Shown here: in pieces, positions 8,712 to 18,815 of the stretch
Layout of the letters: the number at the start of each line of letters is the position of its first letter
How positions within the stretch are numbered: position 1 is the stretch's first letter
Assembly: GCA_038106145.1 (NCBI GenBank)
Contig: JAYODD010000001.1
Coordinates: 1 to 64,000, forward strand
Source of the DNA: JBFJKD01 sp038106145
GTDB taxonomy: Bacteria; Pseudomonadota; Gammaproteobacteria; Pseudomonadales; Porticoccaceae
Direction: 5' to 3'
Length of the DNA: 64,000 bases
The notes under the pieces: generated by a model
Database searches by the model: none
Seen by the model: the letters and a program-made list of their open reading frames with translations, nothing else
What the model was told of the DNA's origin: nothing
Program-made: the position numbers and the translations under genes

Positions 8712-10221
8712 ATGACGATGTCGGCAAAAAAATCCCGCGTACTGGTGATCGACCCGGACATACATCTTGGCCGGGAGCTGAAGACTCTGCTGGAATTCCT
8801 GGAGCATCCCGTTATCCTCACCGACAACGAGAGTAACTGGCGGGCCAGCGTCACGGCGGAGACTAAAATCGACGTTGTGTTTATGCGCAACACCGGAGAC
8901 GACCAGGTACTGTTGGCGCTGCTGGATTCTATCAAAGACTACGATCCCAGGCTGCCTATCATTCTGTTTCACAAGGATGAGGCCACTGCGCAACTGGCGG
9001 TGCATCTGGAACATCAAATTCTGGGCATGCTCAGTTTTCCCCTCAAATACAAAGATGTTGTGAGCGTGCTGAATGCGGTGGATAGCGCCTGCCAGGGGCG
9101 GGAAAATTTACGCAGCGTGGGTTCCCTGGAGTTGTTTCGCAATCTGGTGGGCAATAGCAGACCAATTCGTAAAGTGCGAGAGCTTATTGACCAGGTGGCG
9201 AGCAGTGAAGCAACGGTGCTGATTCTTGGTGAATCCGGCACGGGCAAGGAAGTGGTGGCGCGCAATATTCAGTACCAGTCGGTGCGGCGGGACAAACCCT
9301 TTTGTCCCGGTTAACTGCGGCGCGATTCCGTCCGAGCTGTTGGAGTCGGAATTATTCGGCCATGAAAAAGGCGCCTTTACCGGTGCCATCACCGCCCGCC
9401 AGGGGCGCTTTGAGTTGGCCGAAGGCGGCACACTGTTTCTCGACGAAATAGGTGATATGTCGCTGGATATGCAGGTCAAATTGTTGCGGGTGCTGCAGGA
9501 AAAAGCTTTCGAACGGGTGGGCGGCAACAAAACGATACAGTCCGATGTGAGAATTATTGCGGCTACCCATCGCAATCTCGAACATCTGGTCGCGGAGGGA
9601 AAGTTTCGCCTGGATTTGTTTTACCGCTTAAATGTCTTTCCCATAGAAATGCCCGCGCTGCGCGATCGTACCGAAGATATTCCAATGTTGGTGCAACAAC
9701 TGGTGGCGCGTCTCGAAGGTGAGAATAGAGGTTCGGTCAGTTTCAGCCCCGGCGCGCTGCGCACACTGGCGCACTACCCGTGGTTTGGCAATATTCGCGA
9801 GTTGGCGAACCTGGTGGAGCGACTGTCGATACTACATCCGAATAAAACTATCATCTGGCAGGATCTACCGGACAAATATCGTCAGGACATTAATGAGGTG
9901 GATTTGGCAGATATGGATGCCGACGCGTCGGCCGATTATGTGGAGGATTCGGCCGCTAAACCTGCCCGTTCGTTGCCGTCGCGCCGGCCGTCGCGGCGCA
10001 GTGCGGGTGGGGGCGAGGAAAACGCTGATTTCCCGGAGGGTGGCATCGATCTCAAGGAGTACCTTCAGGACCTGGAAGTTGGACTGATTCAGCAGGCCCT
10101 GGACGAATCCGACTGGGTGGTTGCCCGGGCAGCCAAACTACTGAAATTGCAGCGTACCACCCTGGTGGAAAAAATACGTAAATTTGACATTACCCGCCTC
10201 GATTCCGCGTCGAACTTTTGA
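8712..10221 (+). CDS. fleQ: flagellar master regulator FleQ/FlrA, frameshifted as sequenced
   Basis: FleQ is the sigma-54-dependent enhancer-binding protein at the top of the polar flagellar cascade and in pseudomonads also a c-di-GMP sensor. Frame 1 (8712 to about 9300) encodes the receiver-like FleQ N-domain and Walker A (GESGTGKEVVAR). The rest, in another frame, carries the GAFTGA sigma-54 loop, Walker B (LFLDEIGDM) and the C-terminal Fis-type HTH (RAAKLLKLQRTTLVEKI). The break is one extra T in TTTT at 9300-9303: removing it joins KPF to VPVNCGAIPSELLE and restores the conserved sequence. This is either a sequencing error or a real mutation. Since the downstream sigma-54 promoters need an activator, an error is more likely. 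Confidence 0.92.
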
Positions 10222-10274
10222 CAAGCGTGGACGTGTCACCGTTAACCTGCTGAATTACTTTTATTTTCAACTAT

Positions 10275-10290
10275 AGGCATAGTTTTTGCT
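10275..10290 (+). promoter_or_regulatory. candidate sigma-54 promoter of fleSR
   Basis: AGGCAT-AGTTT-TTGCT has GG (10276-10277) and GC (10288-10289) exactly 10 bases apart and an ideal TTGCT -12 box. It lies 55 bases before fleS. FleQ-dependent sigma-54 transcription of fleSR is the known arrangement in Pseudomonas. Confidence 0.78.
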
Positions 10291-10344
10291 CTATCTCCAG
10301 CGAACCGAAATTTTTTCGGATACGACGGAGAGAGCACAGACGCG

Positions 10345-11559
10345 ATGCCATTGCCATCAACGCCATTAACCCCGCAACAGCTGGAACAGGCATTCGTCAC
10401 GTTTAACCAGGTGTCGTCCGAGCTCGATGCGAGCTATCGAATTTTGCAAACTCGGGTGGCGGCGCTGACGGTGGAACTAAATGAAGCGCGTTCACAACGG
10501 CTGCAGGAATTGGCGGAAAAAGAACAGCTGGCAAATCGCCTGGAACTGTTAATGGACGCGCTGCCCGGCGCGGTGGTTGTTCTGGATACTGCCGATCAGG
10601 TCCAGGAGGCCAACCGCGAGGCGTCGAACTTACTGGGTGTCAATCCGGCGAACTGTCAATGGCAAGACATTCTCGATCGAATAACTCAGGTCAGCACTCG
10701 CCACGGACAGGAATTAATGTTGCGAGACGGACGTCGTTTGTCCCTGACCCAGCGCGCATTATCCGATGGCGACGAACGGCTGATATTGATCACCGATGTT
10801 ACTGAACTGCACGCCCTGCAGGACGCGGTAAATCGCGAAAAACGCCTTTCCGCGCTCGGCGAAATGGCCGCGCGACTCGCCCATCAGGTACGCACACCCC
10901 TCAGTTCGGCACTACTGTATATGTCTCCCCTGTGCGCCGCCGAACTGACCCGGTCAGAAAGAACCCGTATCGCCAACAAAGTGCTGGATCGTCTGCGCCA
11001 TATGGAGTCCCTGGTGGATAGCTTGCTGTCGTTTGTGCGTGGCAGCGCGGCCAAATTTGAAGCGGTGACGCTGACGGATTTAACCCGGGAAGTAGTGGAC
11101 GTGGTGGCGCCATTGATCGACCGTGCTGGAGGAAGTTTTAGCGCCCCCGCTGAGATTCCAGATATACAGGTGGTGGTGGTTAAGGAAGCATTGGTGGGCG
11201 CGGTGCTTAATCTTATAACCAACGCCGCGGAGGCGGGTGAAGGTAAAAATAATGTCACTTTGCAGTTGAAAAACGAAGAAAAAAATATTGTGTTCTGTGT
11301 CAGTGATGACGGTCCCGGCGTTACTGAAGATCTGCGCGATCGTATTTTTGACCCCTTTTTCACCACGCGATCGCTCGGCACGGGGTTGGGGCTGGCGGTA
11401 GTCGCCATGACCGCCCGCGCCCACGGCGGCGCGATTAATGTGCGGTCAAATGCTGCCGGTGGCGCACTATTTGAACTGGCGATACCGATACTTGGTGGCG
11501 GTGGTACACAGCGTGACGCGGCTTCCCATAAGCGATATGAAAATTCTGCGACACCCTGA
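10345..11559 (+). CDS. fleS: flagellar sensor histidine kinase FleS/FlrB
   Basis: This is a cytoplasmic two-component kinase that phosphorylates FleR to switch on mid-stage flagellar genes. In its 404 residues the order is an N-terminal coiled coil, a PAS domain at about 65-150 (MDALPGAVVVLDTADQVQEA), an H-box (LGEMAARLAHQVRTPL, about residue 180) and an HATPase domain with the N (NLITNAAEA), G1 (DDGPGV), F (FDPFFTT) and G2 (GTGLGLAVV) boxes. There are no membrane segments. It is followed by fleR, forming the expected pair. Confidence 0.93.
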   Translation: MPLPSTPLTPQQLEQAFVTFNQVSSELDASYRILQTRVAALTVELNEARSQRLQELAEKEQLANRLELLMDALPGAVVVLDTADQVQEANREASNLLGVNPANCQWQDILDRITQVSTRHGQELMLRDGRRLSLTQRALSDGDERLILITDVTELHALQDAVNREKRLSALGEMAARLAHQVRTPLSSALLYMSPLCAAELTRSERTRIANKVLDRLRHMESLVDSLLSFVRGSAAKFEAVTLTDLTREVVDVVAPLIDRAGGSFSAPAEIPDIQVVVVKEALVGAVLNLITNAAEAGEGKNNVTLQLKNEEKNIVFCVSDDGPGVTEDLRDRIFDPFFTTRSLGTGLGLAVVAMTARAHGGAINVRSNAAGGALFELAIPILGGGGTQRDAASHKRYENSATP

Positions 11560-11621
11560 ATTGATGCTGAGAAGTGATACGGGTGAAAACATTTGATTAC
11601 AAACTGCCAACGGGTAAACGA

Positions 11622-13013
11622 ATGAGCAAAAAGACAATATTGGTTGTAGAAGACGATGCGAGTTTGCGCGAAGCGTTGTGCGAAACTCTGCAAATGGCGG
11701 GGTTCGGCACAGTTGATGCAGCGCACGGGCAGGCTGCGCTGCCCATGCTGGAAAGGGGCGATATAGGGTTGGTTATAAGCGATGTGCAAATGGCGTCAAT
11801 GGACGGTCACGCACTATTGCAGGAAGTGAAGGGCCGCTGGCGCGAGTTGCCGGTAGTGTTAATGACTGCCTACGGTAGTATCGAGCGCGCGGTTGCCGCG
11901 ATGCGCGACGGTGCCGCGGATTATCTGGTTAAACCGTTTGAAGCGCAGGTGTTAATTGAAATGGTGTCGCGCTTCTTGCCAGCCATGGATCAACGAAACT
12001 CTGGCATTATTGCCGTGGATCCCTGCACCCGAGAAATGGTGGAATTGGCGACTCGTGTCGCTGGCACCGACGCCACCGTTATGCTTAGCGGTGAATCGGG
12101 CACGGGGAAAGAAGTATTTGCGCGCCTGATTCATCAGCTTTCGCCCCGCCGTAACGCCCCGTTCAAAGCTTTAAATTGCGCAGCCATTCCCGAAACCATG
12201 CTGGAATCAATGTTATTTGGCTATGAGAAAGGAGCCTTTACCGGAGCCTACCAGGCGCGCGCCGGCAGTTTTGAACAGGCTCAGGGTGGCACCCTGCTGC
12301 TCGACGAAATATCAGAAATGGATATAGGTTTGCAGGCGAAATTGTTGCGGGTTATTCAGGAGCGGGAGGTGGAGAGACTGGGTGGACAACAACCGATCAA
12401 GCTCGACGTTCGGGTGCTTGCGACCACCAACCGCAATCTTCGCGCGGAGGTGGAACAGGGTCGTTTTCGCGAAGATCTGTTCTATCGTTTAAATGTGTTT
12501 CCCTTGAATGTCGCGCCGTTGCGCCAACGGCGGGACGACATCGTGCCGTTGGCGAAAAATTTTGTGGCGAGTTTTGCTGCCCCGGGCGCGGGCACCGTCA
12601 TTACCGAAGAGGCCAAACTGAAATTAATTGGCCATGATTGGCCGGGAAACATTCGCGAACTACAAAATGTGGTGCAGCGGGCGTTAATCCTGGCGGTGGG
12701 CGATACCATTCGCTGCGAAGATATTCGTTTTGAGGAAGCGGTGCGCAATTACGCGGACAGTGTAGCCCCCACCGGTACCAGCCACTACGGTGGTGCGTCG
12801 GCCCTCAGCGATGCCGACGTCGGTACGGAGAATGGGTTGGGTGATGACCTGCGCAATCGCGAACAGCAACTTATTCTCGATGCGTTGTGCGCCGAGCGTG
12901 GGCGACGTAAGGAAACCGCTGAGCGGCTGGGTATTAGTCCACGGACGTTGCGCTACAAGCTCGCAAAATTGCGGGAAGAGGGCGTGCGCTTACCGGCGGC
13001 GGTTGGCGCCTGA
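11622..13013 (+). CDS. fleR: sigma-54 response regulator FleR/FlrC
   Basis: This is the NtrC-type partner of FleS that activates class III genes such as the basal body and hook operons. The receiver domain has the acidic pair (VVEDD), the phosphoacceptor Asp in VISDVQM and the Lys in LVKPFEA. The AAA+ domain has Walker A GESGTGKEVFAR, the GAFTGA loop and LLDEISEMD. The C-terminus is a Fis-type HTH (KETAERLGISPRTLRYKL). The frame is open from a GTG at 11574, but the ATG at 11622 gives the normal receiver start (MSKKTILVVEDD). The protein has 463 residues from this start. Confidence 0.93.
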   Translation: MSKKTILVVEDDASLREALCETLQMAGFGTVDAAHGQAALPMLERGDIGLVISDVQMASMDGHALLQEVKGRWRELPVVLMTAYGSIERAVAAMRDGAADYLVKPFEAQVLIEMVSRFLPAMDQRNSGIIAVDPCTREMVELATRVAGTDATVMLSGESGTGKEVFARLIHQLSPRRNAPFKALNCAAIPETMLESMLFGYEKGAFTGAYQARAGSFEQAQGGTLLLDEISEMDIGLQAKLLRVIQEREVERLGGQQPIKLDVRVLATTNRNLRAEVEQGRFREDLFYRLNVFPLNVAPLRQRRDDIVPLAKNFVASFAAPGAGTVITEEAKLKLIGHDWPGNIRELQNVVQRALILAVGDTIRCEDIRFEEAVRNYADSVAPTGTSHYGGASALSDADVGTENGLGDDLRNREQQLILDALCAERGRRKETAERLGISPRTLRYKLAKLREEGVRLPAAVGA

Positions 13014-13047
13014 TCAAAATTGGTCGTAATTGTTTGCGGAGAAAATG

Positions 13048-13368
13048 ATGAGTCAGATGGAAATTAACCAGGTGCTGGCGCAAATGCGCATTCTGGCAGC
13101 GGCGGCGGGTAGTGATAAAACCGCCGAAGCGGGTGTTACGAGCGGAGCTGAATTTGGACAGTTACTTGCCAAATCCATCGATCGCGTGAGCGAAACGCAA
13201 ACCAGCGCCAGTGCATTGACCCAGGCATTTGAACGTGGTGCGGCGGATGTGGATCTTCCGGAAGTGATGGTGGCGTTGCAAAAAGCCAACGTGTCATTTC
13301 AGGCGATCACGCAGGTGCGCAATCGCCTGTTATCGGCCTATCAGGACGTTATGAATATGCAGGTGTAA
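13048..13368 (+). CDS. fliE: flagellar basal body protein FliE
   Basis: FliE links the MS ring to the rod and is the first export substrate. The 106-residue product ends with the family C-terminus (NVSFQAITQVRNRLLSAYQDVMNMQV). Two in-frame ATGs occur at 13045 and 13048. The second is six bases after GGAG and is preferred; an upstream TTG at 13030 is unlikely. It heads the fliEFGHIJ block, 34 bases after fleR. No sigma-54 site was found directly upstream. Confidence 0.93.
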   Translation: MSQMEINQVLAQMRILAAAAGSDKTAEAGVTSGAEFGQLLAKSIDRVSETQTSASALTQAFERGAADVDLPEVMVALQKANVSFQAITQVRNRLLSAYQDVMNMQV

Positions 13369-13452
13369 CAACGCGTATGCTGGCGTGGACAGGCGTAGTG
13401 GCCACGCCGCCGCGAGAATTTTTGGCAACAGGTTTTTTGATGGGTCGACACG

Positions 13453-15078
13453 ATGGCATTGATAAATAAAGACAGCGTTTTACAGCAGTTTATGGGCTAC
13501 ACACGGCTGCCAATGTTTAGACAACTGGGATTGATGATTGGGCTGGCGGCGAGTGTGTCCATCGGTGTCGCGATTGTTTCGTGGTCCCAGGAGCCGGACT
13601 ACACGCCGTTATTCGTCGGACTCAGCACGGCCGACGCGTCGCGGGTCGTTGAAATCCTCGACCAGACCAAGGTGCGTTATCGTCTCACCGGCGGCACCGT
13701 TACCGTACCGGCGGCGCAGGTACATGAATTGCGCCTTAAATTAGCCAGCGAGGGTTTGCCCAGAGGTGACGTACAGGGTTACGAGTTGCTGGACGGCGAG
13801 CAAAAATTCGGCACCAGCAGTTTTATGGAAACCAGTCGTTACAACCGCGCCCTGGAAGGGGAGTTGTCCAAATCCGTCGCCACCCTCGACGGAGTAAAAA
13901 ACGCGCGGGTGCATCTGGCGCTACCCAAGCAGTCGGTATTCGTGCGCAAAGGCAACAAACCCAGCGCGTCAATTCTGGTGAATCTGTATCCCGGCAAGGA
14001 ACTTAGCGAGTCCCAGGTTTCCGGCGTGGTACATCTGGTCGCTGCCAGCGTGCCCGACATGAAAACCGAAGATGTGACGCTGATCGATCAAAAAGGTCGC
14101 CTGTTGACCACGGTCACCGCGAACTCGCCACTTGGCATGAGCAGTGAACAGTTGCGTTATTCGCGCACTGTTGAACAGGACTATATCAACCGCATCATGA
14201 ATATTCTGGCGCCTATCGTCGGCGCGGATCGCGTTAACGCCGAGGTCACCGCGGACATTGACTTTACAGCTACCGAGCGAACCAGCGAAATCTACGCCCC
14301 GGACAAAATTACCATGCGCAGTGAACAGACGCTGGAGGAAGGGAATAACAGTGGCCGGGCTTCCGGTGTGCCCGGAGCTTTGAGCAATCAGCCCCCGGCT
14401 GCCGGAATCCTGTCAGAGCAGGAAGACGGTGGTGAGGAATCTGCATCGAGCAACCTGTTTACCAGTAAAAGCGCCACCCGCAATTACGAAGTAGACCGCA
14501 CCATCAGTCATGTACGCGAAACCCCGGGTTCGATACGTCGCCTGTCGGTGGCCGTGGTGATTGACTACCGGGACCAGTTTGACGACGAGGGTAATGTCAC
14601 TCGGGTGCCGTTGCCGGCGGACGAGTTGGAGCGACTGAACGGGTTGGTCAAGGATGCCGTCGGATTTAGCGCGGCGCGCAATGACAGTGTCAACCTGGTG
14701 AATGTGTCTTTCCGCGAACCCGACTTGCTCGAACCCTTACCCGACGCCCCTTTTTGGGAAAAACCCTGGTTAATACCTTTAGCTAAACAGTTGCTGGGTT
14801 GGGGTGCGGTACTGTTGCTGATTCTTGGGGTGCTGCGCCCGGTATTGGCGAGTCTCGCCAAACAGGGGGCGGCACCGCGGCGCCTGGAACACGGGGATGC
14901 GCTGGAGGGGCAAATTCAATTGAGCGCGGATCAGGTCAATTTAAGCGGCGCAGGCACCGCCGCTCTGCCCGGCAGTGTCGGATATGCGCAGCAATTGGCG
15001 ATGGCCCAGTCGCTGGTGAATCAGGATCCGAAACGGGTGGCACAGGTAATGAAAGGGTGGGTTGGCGCCGATGAATGA
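13453..15078 (+). CDS. fliF: flagellar MS-ring protein FliF
   Basis: FliF builds the MS ring in the inner membrane. The 541-residue protein has an N-terminal membrane segment (about 25-45), the two periplasmic ring-building domains (MLDG-like YELLDGEQKFGTSSFMETSRYNRALEGEL around 115-145), a Ser/Gly/Glu-rich linker around residue 290-345, and a second membrane segment near residue 440-465. The cytoplasmic tail is the FliG-binding part. The stop overlaps the fliG start by 8 bases. Confidence 0.95.
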   Translation: MALINKDSVLQQFMGYTRLPMFRQLGLMIGLAASVSIGVAIVSWSQEPDYTPLFVGLSTADASRVVEILDQTKVRYRLTGGTVTVPAAQVHELRLKLASEGLPRGDVQGYELLDGEQKFGTSSFMETSRYNRALEGELSKSVATLDGVKNARVHLALPKQSVFVRKGNKPSASILVNLYPGKELSESQVSGVVHLVAASVPDMKTEDVTLIDQKGRLLTTVTANSPLGMSSEQLRYSRTVEQDYINRIMNILAPIVGADRVNAEVTADIDFTATERTSEIYAPDKITMRSEQTLEEGNNSGRASGVPGALSNQPPAAGILSEQEDGGEESASSNLFTSKSATRNYEVDRTISHVRETPGSIRRLSVAVVIDYRDQFDDEGNVTRVPLPADELERLNGLVKDAVGFSAARNDSVNLVNVSFREPDLLEPLPDAPFWEKPWLIPLAKQLLGWGAVLLLILGVLRPVLASLAKQGAAPRRLEHGDALEGQIQLSADQVNLSGAGTAALPGSVGYAQQLAMAQSLVNQDPKRVAQVMKGWVGADE

Positions 15079-16081
15079 CGATGCGCGTGAATTAACCGGT
15101 TCGAGCAAGGCCGCGGTTTTTTTGCTGGGTTTGGGCGAGCAGTCGGCGGCCGAAGTGTTGCGCCATATGGGGCCCAAGGAGGTCCAGAAAGTGGGTGCGG
15201 CCATGGCCAGTCTGAAGGACATTTCCAACCGCCAGGTGCAAAGCGTGGTGGCAGCGTTCACCAGCGAGGCGAACGCGCTAAGTTCGCTCGGCGTGGGGAC
15301 CGAAGATTACGTGCGCAACGTGATGGTACAGGCCCTCGGTGAGCAGCGTGCCAAAGGAGTTATCAATCAGGTTCTACTGGGACGGGATTCCAAAGGTATA
15401 GAGTCGTTGAAGTGGATGGAAGCGCGGGCGGTAGCCAATGTGATTCGCGCCGAACATCCACAGATAATTGCCATCGTACTTGCCTATCTGGACAGCGATC
15501 ACGCCGCGGCAGTGTTGAAATGTTTGCCGGAAAAAATTCGCGCCGATGCCATGTTGCGCATCGCGCGTCTCGACACCATACACCCATCCGCACTGACGGA
15601 ACTGGACGATATTCTGGAAAAACAATTTTCCGCGGCGAGTAATACGCCGGTGTCCAATGTCGGCGGGGCCAAAACTGCAGCGAAAATCCTTGCTTTTCTG
15701 GATGGTGAAACGGAGAGCAGCATTTCCGAAAGTATTCAGGCGATCGATAAAGATCTGAGCGATCGTATTCGCGATTTAATGTTCGTGTTCGACAACCTGC
15801 TGGAGCTTGATGATCGCGGTGTACAGCGTCTGTTGCGGGAGATTGGTTCGGACATTCTGGTGCTGGCCCTGAAGGGTGCCGATGCGCCGATGCAGAATAA
15901 AATTTTCAACAATATGTCGAAACGGGCCGCGGAGATGCTGCGGGAGGATCTGGAAAGCCGTGGTCCGGTGCGCTTGAGCGAAGTCGAAACCGCGCAGAAA
16001 GAAATTCTGGCTGTTGCCAGTCGTTTGTCCGAGGAGGGTGAAATTATGCTGGGTAACAAAGGAGGCGAACAATTTGTCTAA
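15071..16081 (+). CDS. fliG: flagellar motor switch protein FliG
   Basis: FliG is the C-ring protein that contacts the stator and FliF. The ATG at 15071 overlaps fliF and gives 336 residues. The EHPQ motif (AEHPQIIAIVLAYL) is present in the middle domain, and the C-terminal torque helix is present with its charged residues (FDNLLELDDRGVQRLLREI). The ORF could start at a TTG at 15062, but the ATG fits the family start better. Confidence 0.95.
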   Translation: MNDDARELTGSSKAAVFLLGLGEQSAAEVLRHMGPKEVQKVGAAMASLKDISNRQVQSVVAAFTSEANALSSLGVGTEDYVRNVMVQALGEQRAKGVINQVLLGRDSKGIESLKWMEARAVANVIRAEHPQIIAIVLAYLDSDHAAAVLKCLPEKIRADAMLRIARLDTIHPSALTELDDILEKQFSAASNTPVSNVGGAKTAAKILAFLDGETESSISESIQAIDKDLSDRIRDLMFVFDNLLELDDRGVQRLLREIGSDILVLALKGADAPMQNKIFNNMSKRAAEMLREDLESRGPVRLSEVETAQKEILAVASRLSEEGEIMLGNKGGEQFV

Positions 16082-16682
16082 AATTATTAGTGGTGAAAAT
16101 GCGCTGAAACTAGCGGTTTGGGAAACGCCCGTGGTCGATCCAGAGAAAAATCGCGGACCATTAACTCAGGAACAACTAGACGCAATTTATCGACAGACCC
16201 GGGACGAAGGTTTTGCCGCCGGGCATCGCGAAGGCCTGGCGGTGGCGCGGGAAGAAATGCAGGCGAAGGGACGGGGTATCACCCGTTTGCTAAACGCGTT
16301 TGTGCGACCGTTTGAGCAGCTCGACGAGACAGTGGAGGGGGAACTGGTTTTGCTCGCCACCAAAGTGGCGCAGCAACTGATACGCCGCGAGTTGCGTAGC
16401 GATCCACAGTTGGTTATCAACACCGTGCACGAGGCGGTGGCGGCACTGTCTGACGCTGCCAGAGAAATCGAGGTGCAGCTACACCCGGAAGACGCGGCAC
16501 TAATGCGGATTGCGATTCCCGACGAAAACGAGCGCGGCTGGCGCATTATAGAAAATACCCACATGAGTCGTGGCGACTGTCGCGTGGCCAGTAGTGAAGC
16601 AACCGTGGATGCAACGCTTGCCGCGCGCCTCGACGGTATTTGCGATGCCCTGCTGCATGCCGGTTCCGAGCAAGCCCATTGA
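16074..16682 (+). CDS. fliH: flagellar export stator protein FliH
   Basis: FliH regulates the export ATPase FliI and docks it at the C ring. The ORF is open from 16014 inside fliG, but a TTG at 16074 sits 8 bases after a perfect GGAGG (16061-16065) and gives the right family start (SKIISGENALKLAVWE). This makes 202 residues. The region with GFAAGHREGLAVAREE is the FliH glycine-rich repeat segment, and the C-terminal half is the HrpE/YscL-like domain. It overlaps fliG by 8 and fliI by 4 bases, indicating translational coupling. Confidence 0.92.
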   Translation: MSKIISGENALKLAVWETPVVDPEKNRGPLTQEQLDAIYRQTRDEGFAAGHREGLAVAREEMQAKGRGITRLLNAFVRPFEQLDETVEGELVLLATKVAQQLIRRELRSDPQLVINTVHEAVAALSDAAREIEVQLHPEDAALMRIAIPDENERGWRIIENTHMSRGDCRVASSEATVDATLAARLDGICDALLHAGSEQAH

Positions 16683-18052
16683 ACGGACTGTCGAGCGACT
16701 CCGCCGCCGAACCGACTACCCAGTTCGGGGCCAGACTTGCCAAACGCCGCGATAGCCTGGTGGCCGCGCCCCCGCCGGCGGTGGAAGGCAAGGTGGTGCG
16801 CATGGTGGGATTGACTATCGAGGCGGTGGGTTGCCACGCGCCGGTTGGCGGTCGTTGCCAGATCGTCACCCCCGACGGGCGACAGATAGAGGCGGAAGTG
16901 GTGGGATTTGGCAACAACCGGCTGTTCTTGATGCCCATCAGTCCCCTGACCGGTTTAACCCCGGACTCGCTGGTGATTCCGCTGCGCGGCAGCCACAGTG
17001 TGGCGGCGGGAGAGGATTTGCTGGGCAGGGTGGTAGATGGTAGTGGTCAGCCCCTGGATCGGCTCGGGCCCATGCGCACCCCAGATCGGTTGCCGTTGCA
17101 GGGACGCGTCGTCAACCCCCTGGACCGCAAACCGATACGGGAACCCCTGGATAGCGGCGTGCGCGCCATCAACAGTCTACTGACCCTTGGTCGCGGCCAG
17201 CGCATCGGTTTGTTTGCCGGCAGCGGTGTGGGTAAAAGTACTTTGCTGGGCATGCTGGCGCGCAACACCGATGCGGATGTCATCGTCGTTGCGTTAATTG
17301 GCGAGCGGGGCCGCGAGATTCAGGAATTCGTTACGGAAATCTTGGGTTCCGACGGACTCAAACGCGCGGTGGTGGTTGCGGCGCCCGCCGATGATTTGCC
17401 CCTGATGCGCCTGCATGGCGCCTGGCGCGCCACGGCCATTGCGGAATATTTTCGCGACCGCGGACAGCATGTGCTACTGGTCATGGACTCTTTGACCCGC
17501 TTTGCCCAGGCGCAGCGGGAAGTTGCCCTCGCTGTCGGCGAACCGCCGGTCAGCAAGGGCTATCCGCCCTCGGTATTTGCCCGCCTGCCCCAGTTAGTAG
17601 AGCGCTCCGGAAATAGTGAGCGCGGTTCCATCACCGGCATTTACACCGTGCTGGTGGAGGGCGACGATCACAACGATCCGGTGGTCGATGCGGCGCGGGC
17701 CATTCTCGACGGCCATATCGTGTTGTCGCGATCGATCGCCGAGCGGGGTCGTTTCCCGGCCATTGACATCGACCGTTCGGTGAGTCGTTTGATGAACGTA
17801 CTGGTAACACCGCGACAATCGCAGCTGGCCCGCGAAGTCAAAGCGCTCTCCGCCGTCTATCAACAGAATCTGGACCTGATTAACGTGGGCGCCTACCAGG
17901 CTGGCACCGATCAACGCATTGATCTGGCCATCACCAGTCACCACCTGCTGGAGAAATTTATCAGTCAGGAGACTTATGAATCCGTCAACTGTAGCCAGAG
18001 TCAGCAAGCTCTTGAGCAGCTGGTGCAGACGATCCAGAGTGCAGCGGTCTGA
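16679..18052 (+). CDS. fliI: flagellum-specific export ATPase FliI
   Basis: FliI is the F1-beta-like ATPase of the flagellar export apparatus. Walker A (GLFAGSGVGKSTLL) and Walker B (VLLVMDSLTRFAQAQ) are intact, as is the conserved GERGREIQEF and the SKGYPPSVFARLPQL segment. The start is uncertain: a TTG at 16679 overlaps the fliH stop (TTGA) and gives 457 residues, while the frame is open to 16640. The TTG at 16679 is preferred for coupling and length. Confidence 0.95.
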   Translation: MNGLSSDSAAEPTTQFGARLAKRRDSLVAAPPPAVEGKVVRMVGLTIEAVGCHAPVGGRCQIVTPDGRQIEAEVVGFGNNRLFLMPISPLTGLTPDSLVIPLRGSHSVAAGEDLLGRVVDGSGQPLDRLGPMRTPDRLPLQGRVVNPLDRKPIREPLDSGVRAINSLLTLGRGQRIGLFAGSGVGKSTLLGMLARNTDADVIVVALIGERGREIQEFVTEILGSDGLKRAVVVAAPADDLPLMRLHGAWRATAIAEYFRDRGQHVLLVMDSLTRFAQAQREVALAVGEPPVSKGYPPSVFARLPQLVERSGNSERGSITGIYTVLVEGDDHNDPVVDAARAILDGHIVLSRSIAERGRFPAIDIDRSVSRLMNVLVTPRQSQLAREVKALSAVYQQNLDLINVGAYQAGTDQRIDLAITSHHLLEKFISQETYESVNCSQSQQALEQLVQTIQSAAV

Positions 18053-18175
18053 CATCGTTAGCGGCACCCGGCACTCGGCTATTTTTTGTCGGAAAAGTGT
18101 GCAGTATGTGCAGAAAAAAGATGTTCTTTCTGCATTCGCTGAAGGCACGGGTACAGCCCTGGCGGGTAGAGTGCC

Positions 18176-18622
18176 ATGAGTCGTGCACAACGTCTGGACA
18201 GTATCACCGGTATTGCCCGCCATAGGGAAAAAGAGGCGGCACGGGTAATGCTCGAGCACCGACAGCGGGTTGAGAACCACAAATCGCGCCAGCGCCAGCT
18301 GGAGAGTTTTTTACGAGAGTACCAACAGCGCTTGCAGGAGGATGCACGGAGCGGGGTGCAGGTGGCACAGTTACAAAACTACCAACTATTTATACAGAAA
18401 TTGACCGAGGCGGTGCAGCGGCAGGCCAGGGAAGTGCAACGCTGTAGTAGCGAGTTGGAGGCGCGACGTCAGCAGTGGTTGGAGTATCGACAGGCGGCGG
18501 ATTCACTGTCAAAGGCAGCGCAGCGATTGCAGTTACAGGAGCAGCAGGAGAGTTTGCGTCGGGAACAGCGTGAGGCGGACGATCGGCCACGGATGCCGCA
18601 GCGGAATAATCACTGGCCGTAA
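18176..18622 (+). CDS. fliJ: flagellar export protein FliJ
   Basis: FliJ is the coiled-coil stalk that connects the FliI hexamer to FlhA and escorts chaperones. The 148-residue protein is almost entirely a charged coiled coil rich in Gln, Arg and Glu, beginning MSRAQRLDSITGIARHREKEAA. A gap of 123 bases separates it from fliI; nothing clear is seen there. Position between fliI and fliK is standard. Confidence 0.88.
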   Translation: MSRAQRLDSITGIARHREKEAARVMLEHRQRVENHKSRQRQLESFLREYQQRLQEDARSGVQVAQLQNYQLFIQKLTEAVQRQAREVQRCSSELEARRQQWLEYRQAADSLSKAAQRLQLQEQQESLRREQREADDRPRMPQRNNHWP

Positions 18623-18704
18623 CTGGTCGTTTAGCGGCATTTGCGCGGGACCGGCCACTTGTATTGTGGCAATCCCGCCGCGCGTTGGCGCAGCCCCTTT
18701 ATTT

Positions 18705-18720
18705 TGGCGCGGGTTTTGCT
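18705..18720 (+). promoter_or_regulatory. candidate sigma-54 promoter of fliK
   Basis: TGGCGC-GGGTT-TTGCT has GG and GC 10 bases apart and an ideal TTGCT. It lies about 95 bases before the chosen fliK start and after the fliJ stop. Confidence 0.7.
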
Positions 18721-18815
18721 TGTTGTGTGGTGAGGGACCGGTATCGCGACAGACCGGTTCCGCAAAGGGCGAGTTCAGTTATCCGCCCACGGTTAACCGC
18801 AGAGACAACACAGCC

